Assembly: GCF_000184705.1 (NCBI RefSeq)
Contig: NC_014831.1
Coordinates: 930,001-994,000, forward strand
DNA: 64,000 nucleotides
DNA from: Thermaerobacter marianensis DSM 12885
GTDB lineage: Bacteria; Bacillota; Sulfobacillia; Thermaerobacterales; Thermaerobacteraceae
Direction of reading: 5' to 3'
This document shows, one piece after another, positions 18,029 to 27,565 of this stretch. The notes below the pieces were generated by a model. It saw nothing but the letters and a program-made list of their open reading frames with translations. It did not search any database and was not told the DNA's origin. How positions within the stretch are numbered: position 1 is the first letter of the stretch; every line of letters starts with the position of its first letter. A program made the position numbers and the translations under genes.

Positions 18029-21000
18029 ACCCAGCCGGCAGGAGCCTGTCGCGCAGGACGCGGCGGGGTCATCGGCGGAGCGGGCGTGGACGGGCGAACA
18101 ACGGCAGGCCATCGCCCTGCGGGGAACCAGCCTGCTGGTCAGCGCCGCGGCAGGGGCGGGCAAGACCACGGTGCTGGTGGAGCGCATCGTGCAGCGGCTG
18201 CTGGATCCGGCCGATCCCCTGGACGTGGACCGGCTGCTGGTGGTCACCTTCACGGAAGCCGCTGCCACCCAGATGAAGGACCGGATCCGCGAGCGGTTGG
18301 AGCTGGCCATCGCCCAGCGGCCCAATGACATGCACCTGCGCCGGCAGCTCGCGCTCCTGGGCCGCGCCAGCATCTCCACCGTGCATTCCTTTTGCCTGCG
18401 CATCGTCCGGCAGTACTTCTACCGCCTGGGGCTCGATCCCGCCGCCAAGGTGGCCGGCGAGCACGAATCCCAGCTCCTGCGCTACGAGGTGCTGGACGAG
18501 CTCTTCGAGCGGCGATACGCCGCGGCCGCGGGCGACTTCCTCGCCCTGGTGGAGGCTTACGGCGGGCGCCGCAACGACGAATCGCTGCGGCAACTGGTCC
18601 TGTCCGTCTACGAAAGTGCCATCTCCCGCCCCCGGCCCGGGGCATGGCTGGACGGGCTGGCCCGCCGGTACCGGGAGGCCGCTGCCGATCTGGACCACAG
18701 TGCCTGGTTCCAGACCCTGCGCGACGGGGTCGTCCGCCAGCTGCGCCAGTATGCGACCCGGCTGGCGGCCGTAGCGGCCCAGTGCCGCCAGCCCGGCGGC
18801 CCCGCGGTCTGGGCCGACACCATCGAGGGCGACGCCCGGCGCCTCGCCGCCGTGGCCGACGAGGCCGCCGGCGCGGGCTGTGACGGCCTGCTCCAGGCAC
18901 TGCAGCAAGCGGACACGTGGCCCAGGCTCCCCCAACGCCCCCGGGGGGAGGCGGAGAACCCGCATCACAATCGCCTCAAAGGGGAGCGTGAGGCGGTCAA
19001 GAAGGCGATAGCCGGCTGGAGGAAGGGGCTCTGGAGCCGCCCGGCAGCCGACCTGGCGGCGGAGTTGCAGCGGCTCGAACCCTACGTGACGACTCTGGTC
19101 GACCTGGTGAAGGAGTTCGCCGCCTCGCTGGAGGCGGCGAAGCGGGACCGGGGGCTCATGGACTTCAGCGACATGGAGCATTATGCCCTGCGCGTCCTGG
19201 CGGAGGACGTGGAGGCCGACGTCCTGCAGCCCTCGGACGTGGCCCGGGAGCTGCGCCGGTTCTACCAGGAGGTCCTGGTGGACGAGTACCAGGACATCAA
19301 CCCGCTGCAGGACGCGATCCTCCGCCTGGTGGCGCGGGACGGCGAAGAGGAAGGGGCAGGACCCAACCTCTTCATGGTCGGCGACGTCAAGCAGAGCATC
19401 TACGCCTTCCGGCAGGCCGAACCGGGGCTGTTCCTTGAGCGGTACCGGACTTACGCCCCGGCCCCGCCGGTTCCTGCCCAGGACGGGGCGCCGGGCGAGG
19501 GCGTGGCGGGCGGGGACGGAGCGGGCGGGGCGGGCGGCCCGTCACCGGCGGGTGGACCGTGCCCCGCCGCCGGCGGCTGGAGGGTCGAACTCAACGCCAA
19601 CTTCCGCAGCCGGGCCTCCATCGTCGAGGCGGTCAACGACGTCTTCGCCCGCATCATGGTGCCCGACCTGGGTGGCCTGGCCTACGACGACGCCGCCCGC
19701 CTGCGGCCCAGGGCGACCTTCCCGGAACCGCCTGCCGGGGTACCGGCCGGCGATGCTCCGGTGGAGGTCTACGTCCTCGAGCGGAAGCCGGATGCTCTGG
19801 ACGGCGACCTTCCCGACCGGCTGGCGACCGGCGACAGCCCCCGGACCGTCCCCGAGGCCGGCCGCGGGGATCGGACGGAAGGCAGTCTCCCCGGCGCCGG
19901 GACGGAGCCGGGTACCAAGGACGGGGAGGGTGTTCGGGCCGGGACGGGTGGCGCAACCAGGACCGGTGTCGGGACCGGGGCCCTGGCCGCGGACGGTACC
20001 GGCGTGCAGCGGGTGCGGGGGGAAGGTGCCGTCGGCGGTGACGGTGGGGGCGAGGGCGAGGACGACGGCGCGGACGAAGAAGGGGACGAGCAGGTCGACT
20101 TGACCGCCCTGGAGCGGGAAGCCTTGCTGGTGGCCCGGCGGATCCGTGACCTGGTGGAAGGCGGGCCGGGGCGGCCGCCCCTGCACGTCTGGGATTCCGA
20201 CCTCAAGCGTTACCGGCCCGTGCGCTACCGCGACGTGGTGGTGCTGCTGCGCAGCGCCAAGGGCCGGGCAGCCGTCTTCGTCGACGTCCTCTCCCGGCAC
20301 GGCGTGCCGGTGTACACCCGTTCCGGCTCGGGGTACCTGGCGGCGCCGGAGGTGGAGATGGTCCTGGCGCTGCTGCAGGTGCTCGACAACCCGCGGCAGG
20401 ACATCCCCCTGGCGGCGGTGCTGCGCTCGCCTGTGGTGGGTCTCGATGCGGCGAACCTGGCGCGCATCCGCCTGGCCGCCCGTGATACCAACTTCTACGA
20501 GGCGGCCTGCCGGGTCGCCGGGTGGGACCCCGACCGGGAAGAACCGGCCGCGGCGGCCGACCCGGCGACGACGGCGTCGGGTGGCCATGGCGAGCTCGCC
20601 AAGAGGCTGCGGACCTTCTTTGCCGACCTGGCCCGCTGGCGCGGGTACGCCCGCCGCTGGCCGCTCTCGCGGGTCATCCAAAAGATCTATGACGAGACCG
20701 GCCTGCTGACCTTCGTGGCGGCGCTGCCCGGCGGCGAACAGCGCCGGGCCAACCTGGAAGCCCTGCGGGAGCGGGCTCGCCAGTTCGACCGATTCGCCCG
20801 GCAGGGGCTGTTCCGCTTCCTGCGGTTCATCGAGCGGCTGCGGGAGCGGGGCGACGACCTGGCCACGGCCCCGGCCCTGGGCGAGAACGACGACGTGGTG
20901 CGGGTCATGACCATCCACCAGAGCAAGGGCCTGGAGTTTCCGGTGGTGGTGGTCGCCGACCTGGGCGCCCGGTTCCGCTTTGAGAGGGAGCAGGCGCTCT

Positions 21001-22529
21001 TCCACCGGGAGCTGGGGCTCGGGCTCAAGGTGGCCGATCCCCAGCTCCGCATCCGCTACCCCAGCCTGGCCTACGAGGCAGTACGGGCCGGCCAGCGCCT
21101 GGATACCCTGGCGGAAGAACTCCGCATCCTCTACGTTGCCCTGACCCGGGCCAAGGAGCGACTGATCCTGGTGGGTTCCGCCGACGATCTGCCCAAGACG
21201 GCGGCCGGCTGGTGGGCGGCCGCGGGAGACGGGCAGGGCGGGGGCACGGGACCGCAACCCCTGCCGGCGGCCACCCTGGAACGCGCCAGGAGCTATCTCG
21301 ACTGGTTGGCCACCGCCCTGATCCACCACCCCGACGCGGCCCCCCTGCGGCAGCTGGCCGCGGCCGCGGGCGCGGCCGGCGTCTCGGTGAACGGCCCGGC
21401 CGGCGGTTGGGCGAGCGGTGCGGGGAACGCTGCCGCGGACGGCTCGGCGGGTGGCGTGGTCGACGGTTCGGAAGGGGACGGCGGCGACTCGGGCAAAGGA
21501 GCCGCGGCCCACGGCTGGAGATCCCGGTGGTCCTGGACGGTGATCCTGCGGCCGGCGGGAACGGGGGAACCCGCAACCGGTGAAGCGGGCGAACCCGCCC
21601 CCGGGGAAGAGGGCGGGCCGGGCGGATGCGATCCGTCCGGCCCTGGGGGGCCGCAACCCGTTCCGGCGTGGCTCGGTCCCCTGCTGCGCGGCGAGCCGCT
21701 GCCGCCCGGGACGGTGGACGACGAGGCGGTGGAGGCCCTCCGGCGCCGTCTGGCCTGGCGATATCCCTTCGCCGCCCTGGCCAACCGGTTTGCCAAGCGG
21801 TCGGTCAGCGAGCTCAAGAGGCAGGCGGACCCCGAGTGGCAGGAGTTCCCGCTTCCCGCTGACCTGCGCCGCGGCTTGCGGCGGCCGCGCCTAGGGGAGG
21901 ACGGTGCTGCGGTTCCGGCACCGCATCCGGAACCGGCGCTGACCGGCGCCGAGCGGGGAACGGCGACCCATCGGGTGCTGCAGCACCTGGACCTGGCCGG
22001 GCCGCTGGACGCGCAGGCCATCGCCCGCCAGGTCGAGGCCATGGTGCACCGCCAGCTGCTCACCCGGGCCGAGGCGCAGGTCGTAGACAGCGAGGCGCTG
22101 GCCCGGTTTTTCGCCAGTCCCCTGGGCCAGCGGCTGCGGCGGGCGCCCTCGCGGGTGCACCGGGAGTGGATGTTCACCCTGGGCGTTCCCGCCAAGGCGC
22201 TTTACCCCGATCTGGCCGGTGCGCTCGACTCGCAGGAGCCGGCCCCGTTCGGTGCGGCCAAGGCGGCGGACCCGCCCAGCGCGAGCCCGGGCGACGACCT
22301 GGTGGTCGTGCAGGGCATCGTGGACTGCTTTGTGGAGGAAGACGATGGGCTGCTCCTGCTGGACTTCAAGACCGACGAGCCGCGGGGGCGGCCCCTGGAC
22401 GAGCTGGTGGCGCTGTATGCGGGGCAGATCCGGTTCTACCGGCGGGCGCTGGCGGAGATCACGGGGCGCCCGGTCAAGGAAGCCTACCTCTACTTCCTGG
22501 CCGTGGACCAGGCGGTGCCCGTCACCTGA
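18006..22529 (+). CDS. addA: ATP-dependent helicase/nuclease subunit A
   Basis: A 1507-residue UvrD-type helicase plus nuclease. Motifs in order: SAAAGAGKTT (I), VVTFTEAAATQMKDRI (Ia), TVHSFCLRI, LVDEYQDINP (II), VGDVKQSIYAFRQ (III), LNANFRSR (IV), MTIHQSKGLEFPVVVV (V) and LYVALTRAKERL (VI), then the nuclease motif GIVDCF...LLLLDFKTDE. It works with AddB at broken DNA ends. It exceeds the usual ~1240 residues because of low-complexity Gly/Asp/Arg inserts at about residues 495-520, 610-695 and 1070-1240. GTG 18006 is used here; GTG 18015 has equally good spacing to the upstream AGGGGG. Overlaps addB by 23 bases. Confidence 0.96.
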   Translation: MRRVTVPEPSRQEPVAQDAAGSSAERAWTGEQRQAIALRGTSLLVSAAAGAGKTTVLVERIVQRLLDPADPLDVDRLLVVTFTEAAATQMKDRIRERLELAIAQRPNDMHLRRQLALLGRASISTVHSFCLRIVRQYFYRLGLDPAAKVAGEHESQLLRYEVLDELFERRYAAAAGDFLALVEAYGGRRNDESLRQLVLSVYESAISRPRPGAWLDGLARRYREAAADLDHSAWFQTLRDGVVRQLRQYATRLAAVAAQCRQPGGPAVWADTIEGDARRLAAVADEAAGAGCDGLLQALQQADTWPRLPQRPRGEAENPHHNRLKGEREAVKKAIAGWRKGLWSRPAADLAAELQRLEPYVTTLVDLVKEFAASLEAAKRDRGLMDFSDMEHYALRVLAEDVEADVLQPSDVARELRRFYQEVLVDEYQDINPLQDAILRLVARDGEEEGAGPNLFMVGDVKQSIYAFRQAEPGLFLERYRTYAPAPPVPAQDGAPGEGVAGGDGAGGAGGPSPAGGPCPAAGGWRVELNANFRSRASIVEAVNDVFARIMVPDLGGLAYDDAARLRPRATFPEPPAGVPAGDAPVEVYVLERKPDALDGDLPDRLATGDSPRTVPEAGRGDRTEGSLPGAGTEPGTKDGEGVRAGTGGATRTGVGTGALAADGTGVQRVRGEGAVGGDGGGEGEDDGADEEGDEQVDLTALEREALLVARRIRDLVEGGPGRPPLHVWDSDLKRYRPVRYRDVVVLLRSAKGRAAVFVDVLSRHGVPVYTRSGSGYLAAPEVEMVLALLQVLDNPRQDIPLAAVLRSPVVGLDAANLARIRLAARDTNFYEAACRVAGWDPDREEPAAAADPATTASGGHGELAKRLRTFFADLARWRGYARRWPLSRVIQKIYDETGLLTFVAALPGGEQRRANLEALRERARQFDRFARQGLFRFLRFIERLRERGDDLATAPALGENDDVVRVMTIHQSKGLEFPVVVVADLGARFRFEREQALFHRELGLGLKVADPQLRIRYPSLAYEAVRAGQRLDTLAEELRILYVALTRAKERLILVGSADDLPKTAAGWWAAAGDGQGGGTGPQPLPAATLERARSYLDWLATALIHHPDAAPLRQLAAAAGAAGVSVNGPAGGWASGAGNAAADGSAGGVVDGSEGDGGDSGKGAAAHGWRSRWSWTVILRPAGTGEPATGEAGEPAPGEEGGPGGCDPSGPGGPQPVPAWLGPLLRGEPLPPGTVDDEAVEALRRRLAWRYPFAALANRFAKRSVSELKRQADPEWQEFPLPADLRRGLRRPRLGEDGAAVPAPHPEPALTGAERGTATHRVLQHLDLAGPLDAQAIARQVEAMVHRQLLTRAEAQVVDSEALARFFASPLGQRLRRAPSRVHREWMFTLGVPAKALYPDLAGALDSQEPAPFGAAKAADPPSASPGDDLVVVQGIVDCFVEEDDGLLLLDFKTDEPRGRPLDELVALYAGQIRFYRRALAEITGRPVKEAYLYFLAVDQAVPVT

Positions 22530-22556
22530 GGCCATACTACGGCGGGGGTGACGGCC

Positions 22557-22997
22557 ATGGAACGGACCGGGCACGAGGAAAGGGTGCCGCCGGCCGCTGC
22601 CGGGGAGCCGGGCGGCGAGCCGGCGGACCATCATGCCGGTCGGGGGCATGGGGGCGCCCGCCAGGGGGCAGGGGGGCCGGTGGTGCCCGTGGACGGCGGG
22701 GTGCCGGGTCCCCGCTCGGAGGAGGCCGCCCGGCTCTGGCATGCGGCCTACGGCGCCAAGCCCGGCAGCGGCACCGACTACGAGGCCACGCGCCAGTCCA
22801 CGGAGGCCATCCGGGCCGCCCACCGCGTGGCCCGCGGCCCCGGCAACCCCCGCCAGCAGGCGGACGTGGACCGGTCCGGCGCGGTAGGAGCGCCGGCCGC
22901 CGTCACCCGTGGCGAGGTCGCCGGCCCGGGTGGGAGAGCGGGAGTCCACGATGAAGGCGGCGAGGGAGGGGACGGCGCCCGCGGGTCGATGGGGTGA
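22557..22997 (+). CDS. Hypothetical protein
   Basis: A 146-residue, polar, Gly/Ala/Arg-rich protein downstream of addA in the same direction (27-base gap). The central part (SEEAARLWHAAYGAKPGSG and following) is the least simple in composition; the ends are low complexity. GGCGGGGG precedes ATG 22557 at useful spacing. There is no signal peptide or membrane segment. I cannot assign a function, and a spurious frame is not excluded. Confidence 0.45.
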   Translation: MERTGHEERVPPAAAGEPGGEPADHHAGRGHGGARQGAGGPVVPVDGGVPGPRSEEAARLWHAAYGAKPGSGTDYEATRQSTEAIRAAHRVARGPGNPRQQADVDRSGAVGAPAAVTRGEVAGPGGRAGVHDEGGEGGDGARGSMG

Positions 22998-23117
22998 AGA
23001 CCGGTTTCCGGGGGCGGTGCGGCACCAGCCCCCACGACAAGATGGCCAGTACCGCCCCGGTCCATGGGGCGGAGGCGGACCCAGGGGGCGGTGCGGTCTC
23101 GCATGCCGTGGCCGGTG

Positions 23118-24740
23118 TCAGGTGCCGGGGGCCCCCATCGCCTGTGCCCCGCCGTCCTGGGACGGGCTTCCCTCCGGTCCGGCAGGGGCCTGGGCCGCCC
23201 GCCGGGCACCCCTGGCCAGCACGCCCCACTCGGCAAGGTAGGCGGCGATCAAGGCGGTGGCAGCGATCCGGGTGCCGGGCGACGCCGGCGCCAGGGTCCG
23301 GACCAGAAGGGCGGTGCCGGCCAGGACGGCCACGTTGGCCACCGCCGCGGCGTGGATGAACAGGGTGCGGCGGGCCCGGACCAGCCGGCCCGCTTCGCAC
23401 GAGGCCAGGGCCACCACCACCGGCACGGGGATCATGGCCAGGAGGCCGGCCTTGGCGGCAGCGGCCACGGCGCCGCCCACGCCGACCATGACCGTCAGGT
23501 ACGGGCCCGCGGCGGGTGTGGCGGCCAGCAGCGCCATGGCGGCCGCCCCGCCCAGGCCGACCCGCAGGGCGAAGCCCCGGACGGGGTCGCTGGGGCCACC
23601 GTCCCGGTCACCGTGGGCGATGGTCACCTGCTCCACCGTCCGCATGGGTAGCATGAACACCAGCACCGTGCTCCAGACCACCGGCCACGCCGCCAGGGCG
23701 AGGGTCGCGTCGGCCGCCCGGGCGAGCAGGGCCGTCAGGACGGGGCGGGCCGCGAAGGTGGTGATGCTGGTCAGGGCAAGGGGGATGTAGAACCCCAGCA
23801 GTGCCCGCCAACTCAAGGTCGCGGCGTGGGCCGGTGCCGGTGGCCCGGCCGTACCCGGTGCCGGGACCGGCCTGGCGGGCGCCGAAGGGCTCCCTGCCCC
23901 GGCGCGACCTTCCCGGCCGGCGGGCTGCGGTGTTGCCTCCACCGGCCGGGTCCAGCCGGACCGGTTCATCCAGCGCCGGGCGTACCCGTAGACGTACGCG
24001 CATTCCGCCGTGACGGCCGCAGCGAGGCCGGCGCAGCCCGCCACCGCGCCAGGGAGGTTCAGGGCCCCGCCGGTGACCGCCATCACCGTCGCCAGGGTGC
24101 CCAGCCGGATCACCGTGCCGCGGCTGGCGACGGCGGTGTGCCCGTGGCGGATCAGCAGGCCCTGGTGCAGCCGCCGCCAGGCGATGGCGGCGGTCCACGG
24201 CAGCATCACCGCGAAGGCGGGGCGGACCATGGCCAGCAGGGCCGGATCGAGCCCCAGGGTCCGGCGGAAGTACAGGTCGAAGAGACCGGTGAAGGCCAGC
24301 GCCCCGTGCAGGGCCGTGAGAGCACCGGCCAGCAGGAGGGTGAACTGCTGCAGGCGCCGCAGGGCCTGGGGATGGGTGGCCAGGGCGTTGCCGGCGTGCA
24401 GCAGCATGATCACCGGGCTCTCGATGAGCAGGCAAGTGGCGATCACGGCACCGTAGGCGGCCAGGGAGAGATCCGGGGCGGCCAGCCGGGCGATGCCGGC
24501 GTTCACCGCCATCTCGGACGCGGCCATCAGCAAATCGCTGGCCGCCAGGGGCAGGTAGAACCGCCACAGGCGGCGGAACGCTGCCGGCCGCTCCCTGGCC
24601 CGCAGGGCGGGCACCGCCGGGACGCTCGGCGGGTGCGGCTCGGCGGGTGTGGGATCCGCTGCGGCGCCTGCCCAGGTCGGAGCCGCGGCGCCGGTGGTGC
24701 GAGCGGGGCCGGGCTCGGGCTGCCGGGATCTGCGCGGGGG
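23118..24740 (-). CDS. MOP-superfamily (ANKH/MATE-like) polytopic membrane protein
   Basis: A 540-residue protein with about 12 hydrophobic segments in two repeats, each starting with a similar FYxPLA helix (FYLPLAASDLLM near residue 60 and FYIPLALTSITTF near residue 315). The repeats are separated by a Pro/Ala/Gly linker of about 45 residues. The two-repeat layout and the RRLHQGLLIRHG segment resemble the progressive-ankylosis and MATE branches of the MOP flippase superfamily, so export of a small anion or drug is plausible; the substrate is unknown. ATG 24740 follows AGAGGA with a rather long 11-base spacing. It diverges from the SDR gene. Confidence 0.7.
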   Translation of the reverse strand, partial: PPRRSRQPEPGPARTTGAAAPTWAGAAADPTPAEPHPPSVPAVPALRARERPAAFRRLWRFYLPLAASDLLMAASEMAVNAGIARLAAPDLSLAAYGAVIATCLLIESPVIMLLHAGNALATHPQALRRLQQFTLLLAGALTALHGALAFTGLFDLYFRRTLGLDPALLAMVRPAFAVMLPWTAAIAWRRLHQGLLIRHGHTAVASRGTVIRLGTLATVMAVTGGALNLPGAVAGCAGLAAAVTAECAYVYGYARRWMNRSGWTRPVEATPQPAGREGRAGAGSPSAPARPVPAPGTAGPPAPAHAATLSWRALLGFYIPLALTSITTFAARPVLTALLARAADATLALAAWPVVWSTVLVFMLPMRTVEQVTIAHGDRDGGPSDPVRGFALRVGLGGAAAMALLAATPAAGPYLTVMVGVGGAVAAAAKAGLLAMIPVPVVVALASCEAGRLVRARRTLFIHAAAVANVAVLAGTALLVRTLAPASPGTRIAATALIAAYLAEWGVLARGARRAAQAPAGPEGSPSQDGGAQAMGAPGT

Positions 24741-25152
24741 CATGGGGTCGATCGTCCTCTTTCCCAGGGGTGTCGCCCGCCGGGGGGTGTCCCCCGGGAG
24801 GGTCTTCCTGTCCTTTCGTCCCGATGCGCGCACTTTGCGCGATGCTTGTCGCCTTGCCGCCCGCCCTCCCGCGTCGCCGGTCCACGAGCTCCGCCGGGCG
24901 GCGGCTACCACGATAGCACCGGGTTCGCCGGCGCCTCAAGACGGCAGCCCGGCAAGATGGCAGCACCGCAAGGATTCGCCCGGCGGTTGCCGTGGAGCGC
25001 CGGCGCGAGGCGCCGGCATACCCGGATGCCTCCAAAAGGCTTACATTTGAAGCGTGCGGCATGCTTCAGGGGCGGTGCCGCATGCTTCAGGGGTTCGTCT
25101 TCCCCGTTGCCGCGCAGGTTCCTGGGGGTTTCCATCAAAGGAGGTCGGAGCA
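24741..25152. other. Divergent intergenic region with repeated half-sites
   Basis: This 412-base gap lies between the divergent membrane-protein and SDR genes. It holds a GC hairpin near 25000-25020 and the repeated element at 25049-25093. No gene is supported. Confidence 0.45.
25049..25093. promoter_or_regulatory. Candidate operator: three related half-sites upstream of the SDR gene
   Basis: GAAGCGTGC (25049-25057) and GCATGCTTC (25059-25067) form an inverted repeat with one mismatch. The 14-base sequence GCATGCTTCAGGGG occurs at 25059-25072 and again at 25080-25093, 21 bases apart, about two helical turns. Such phased half-sites are typical of repressor or activator binding; no regulator can be named. 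Confidence 0.4.
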
Positions 25153-25869
25153 TTGGCAGGGCGGCTTGAAGACAAGGTGGCCATCGTCACGGGCAGCAGC
25201 CGCGGCATCGGCGCGGCCATCGTCCGGGCCTTCGTGGAGGAGGGGGCCCGGGTGGTCGGGGTGGCCCGGTCGGGGGACGCCCTGGACGCCCTCAGGGCCT
25301 CCCTGGGCGACGGCGCGAGCCGGTTCGTCCCCCGCGTGGCGGACGTGACGTCGTCGGCGGCGGCCCGGGACGTGGTCCGCGAGACCCTGGACCGGTTCGG
25401 CCGGATCGACATCCTGGTGAACAACGCGGGGGTCGGCCACTTCGCCCCGGTCACCGAGCTGGCCGAAGAAGCCTGGGACGAGATGATGGCGGTCAACCTC
25501 AAGGCGCCCTTCCTCTGGACCCAGGCGGTCCTGCCCCATATGATGGAGCGGCGGGACGGCCACATCATCATGATCTCGTCGGTGGCCGGCACCACCACCT
25601 TCGTCAACGGCGCGGGGTACTGCGCGTCCAAGTGGGGGCTGATGGCCCTGGCCGACACCCTGCGCCAGGAGGTCCGCCCCTACGAGCTGCGGGTGACGGC
25701 CGTGTGCCCGGGGTCCGTGCAGACCCACTTCGGCGGCACGCCGCCCAGGGATTACTCCCTCCGCCCGGAAGACGTGGCCCACACCGTCGTCGAGGTGGCG
25801 GCCGCCCCCAAGCGCGTCATCTACGGGACGGTGATCATGCGGCCCCTGGTTCCGGGCGACCGCCAGTGA
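25153..25869 (+). CDS. Short-chain dehydrogenase/reductase
   Basis: A 238-residue classical SDR with the cofactor motif TGSSRGIGA, NNAG, and the catalytic Ser-Tyr-Lys set seen as SSVAG and YCASK. These enzymes oxidise or reduce alcohols and ketones with NAD(P)(H); the basic residue after the first strand region (VARSG) suggests NADPH. The TTG at 25153 follows AAAGGAGGT at seven-base spacing, an almost perfect ribosome site, so the longer upstream frame is not used. It is followed by ypdA 76 bases later in the same direction. Substrate unknown. Confidence 0.93.
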   Translation: MAGRLEDKVAIVTGSSRGIGAAIVRAFVEEGARVVGVARSGDALDALRASLGDGASRFVPRVADVTSSAAARDVVRETLDRFGRIDILVNNAGVGHFAPVTELAEEAWDEMMAVNLKAPFLWTQAVLPHMMERRDGHIIMISSVAGTTTFVNGAGYCASKWGLMALADTLRQEVRPYELRVTAVCPGSVQTHFGGTPPRDYSLRPEDVAHTVVEVAAAPKRVIYGTVIMRPLVPGDRQ

Positions 25870-25945
25870 CCGTCCCGGTACCGGGCCCCGGCAGGGGGCC
25901 CGACGGTTCCGCGATGAACGTTCGATGCTGGCAGGGAGGCCCGTC

Positions 25946-27115
25946 ATGGTGAATGCTGCGGACGAACCGGCCGCCCGGGGGGCGGCCGACCTGGCCGGTA
26001 CGGATGCGGATGCCCTTTACGATCTGGTGATCGTCGGCGGCGGGCCGTGCGGCCTGGCGTGCGCCGCCGCGGCCCAGCAAGCCGGGCTGCGCTACCGGGT
26101 GCTGGAGAAGGGGGCCATCGTCAACTCCCTGGTGCACTTCCCGATCCAGATCAACTTCTTCAGCACCGCCGACAACCTGGCCATCGCCGGGATTCCCTTC
26201 GTCACCGAGCGCCCCAACCCGACGCGCCGGGAGGCCCTGGACTACTACCGGGCGGTGGTCCAGCACCTGGGCCTGGCGGTGGATACGTACACCGAGGTGG
26301 TGGACGTCCGGCGCGAGGGCGACGGCACCTTCCGGGTCCTGGCGCGGCGGGCGCGCCAGCTGACGGGGGCGTGGCCCCGCCTGGAACCGGAGGGCGCTGC
26401 GGCGGGTGACCCCGCGCAGGGGACCTGGCAGGCTGCGGGCAGCGCGGCGGGGACCACCGGGGAGGCCGGGCGGCTGGTGACGTACCGGGCGCGGAACGTC
26501 GTCCTGGCCACGGGGTACTACGACCGGCCGAACCGCCTGGGCGTGCCCGGGGAAGATCTGCCCCACGTCAGTCACTACTACCGCGAAGGCCACGCCTTCT
26601 ACGGCCAGCGGGTGCTGGTGGTCGGCGGGCAGAACTCGGCGGTGGAGGCGGCGCTGGACCTGCACCGTTGCGGCGCGCAGATCACCCTGGCCCACCGGGG
26701 TCCCGCGCTGTCCCAGCGGATCAAGCCCTGGGTGCTGCCGCCCTTCCGCAGCCTGGTGGAGAAGGGGCGCATCACCGTGCTCTACAATACCGAAGTCGAG
26801 GCCATCGAGCCCGAAGCGGTGCGGCTGCGGGTGGCGGGGGAGCCCCGGCGGCTGCCGGCGGACTTCGTCTTCCTTCTAGTTGGCTACCGGCCCAATCACC
26901 ACCTGGTCCACCGGCTGGGCATTCCGGTGGATCCGGCCACGGGCGAACCCCGTCACGACCCCGATACCATGGCGACGCCCGTCCCCGGCGTCTATCTCGC
27001 CGGGGTGGTGGCGGCCGGCTACGACGCCAACAAGATCTTCATCGAGAACGGCCGCTGGCACGGCGAGCGGATCGTCCGGCACATCCTGGCACGGAACGGC
27101 GGGCCGCGGCCCTGA
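25946..27115 (+). CDS. ypdA: YpdA-family bacillithiol disulfide reductase-like flavoprotein
   Basis: A 389-residue FAD/NAD(P)-binding protein. The FAD motif VGGGPCGLACA, the segment FPIQINFFSTA and the second nucleotide motif VVGGQNSAVEAALDL match YpdA, which reduces oxidised bacillithiol in the cytoplasm of Bacillota and thus helps keep thiol balance. The C-terminal GVYLAGVVAAGYDANKIFIENGR is also typical. ATG 25946 has GGGAGG six bases upstream. A low-complexity insert of about 30 residues occurs near residue 150. Whether this organism makes bacillithiol cannot be told from this window. Confidence 0.85.
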   Translation: MVNAADEPAARGAADLAGTDADALYDLVIVGGGPCGLACAAAAQQAGLRYRVLEKGAIVNSLVHFPIQINFFSTADNLAIAGIPFVTERPNPTRREALDYYRAVVQHLGLAVDTYTEVVDVRREGDGTFRVLARRARQLTGAWPRLEPEGAAAGDPAQGTWQAAGSAAGTTGEAGRLVTYRARNVVLATGYYDRPNRLGVPGEDLPHVSHYYREGHAFYGQRVLVVGGQNSAVEAALDLHRCGAQITLAHRGPALSQRIKPWVLPPFRSLVEKGRITVLYNTEVEAIEPEAVRLRVAGEPRRLPADFVFLLVGYRPNHHLVHRLGIPVDPATGEPRHDPDTMATPVPGVYLAGVVAAGYDANKIFIENGRWHGERIVRHILARNGGPRP

Positions 27116-27217
27116 GCCGCACCCGCCGTCCGGCCACGCTTTGACGTGGCTCGGTCACCCGCGTCCCGATCCCGGCCGGCTCGCCGGCCCCCGGCGGGAC
27201 GGAGCGGGAGGCCCTGG

Positions 27218-27565
27218 TCACTCGAGGACCCGGGAGAAGAAGATGGCGCTCACGGTCTCGTCCGCGGTCACGGGCCGGTTGTAGATGCGCTCCAGGAAGC
27301 GGGCCAGTTCCTCCGGATGCTTGAGGTTGGCATCCTCGGCCTGGAGCTCCTCGGCCGTCAGCTCTCCCAGCTGCTTCACCACCACCCGGTCGATCACCGC
27401 CGTGAAGAGCTTCTGGCGCGGCTCGAACCGGTTGCCGTAGGTGACCCAGACCAGATCGCCCTCGCGGTACTTGTCCCGCTTGTCGCCCAGGCGGATGGTG
27501 CAACGCTTCTCGGCGGCCAGGAGATTGGCCTGGTAAACGGTGGAATAGAAGTTCAGCGCCTTCAT
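27218..27565 (-). CDS. ASCH-domain protein
   Basis: A 115-residue protein with the ASCH fold pattern: an N-terminal strand with YQANLLAAEKRCTIRLGDKRDKY, then a beta-strand pair around REGDLVWVTYG. ASCH domains bind RNA or modified nucleotides and resemble PUA domains. ATG 27565 was chosen over GTG 27571 because GGAGG is then about seven bases away. It stands alone, convergent with ypdA. The specific target is not known. Confidence 0.8.
   Translation of the reverse strand: MKALNFYSTVYQANLLAAEKRCTIRLGDKRDKYREGDLVWVTYGNRFEPRQKLFTAVIDRVVVKQLGELTAEELQAEDANLKHPEELARFLERIYNRPVTADETVSAIFFSRVLE

Noticed and set aside
19542-21656. A 704-codon minus-strand open frame opposite addA
   Set aside because: It is a shadow of addA, whose helicase motifs are intact on the plus strand.
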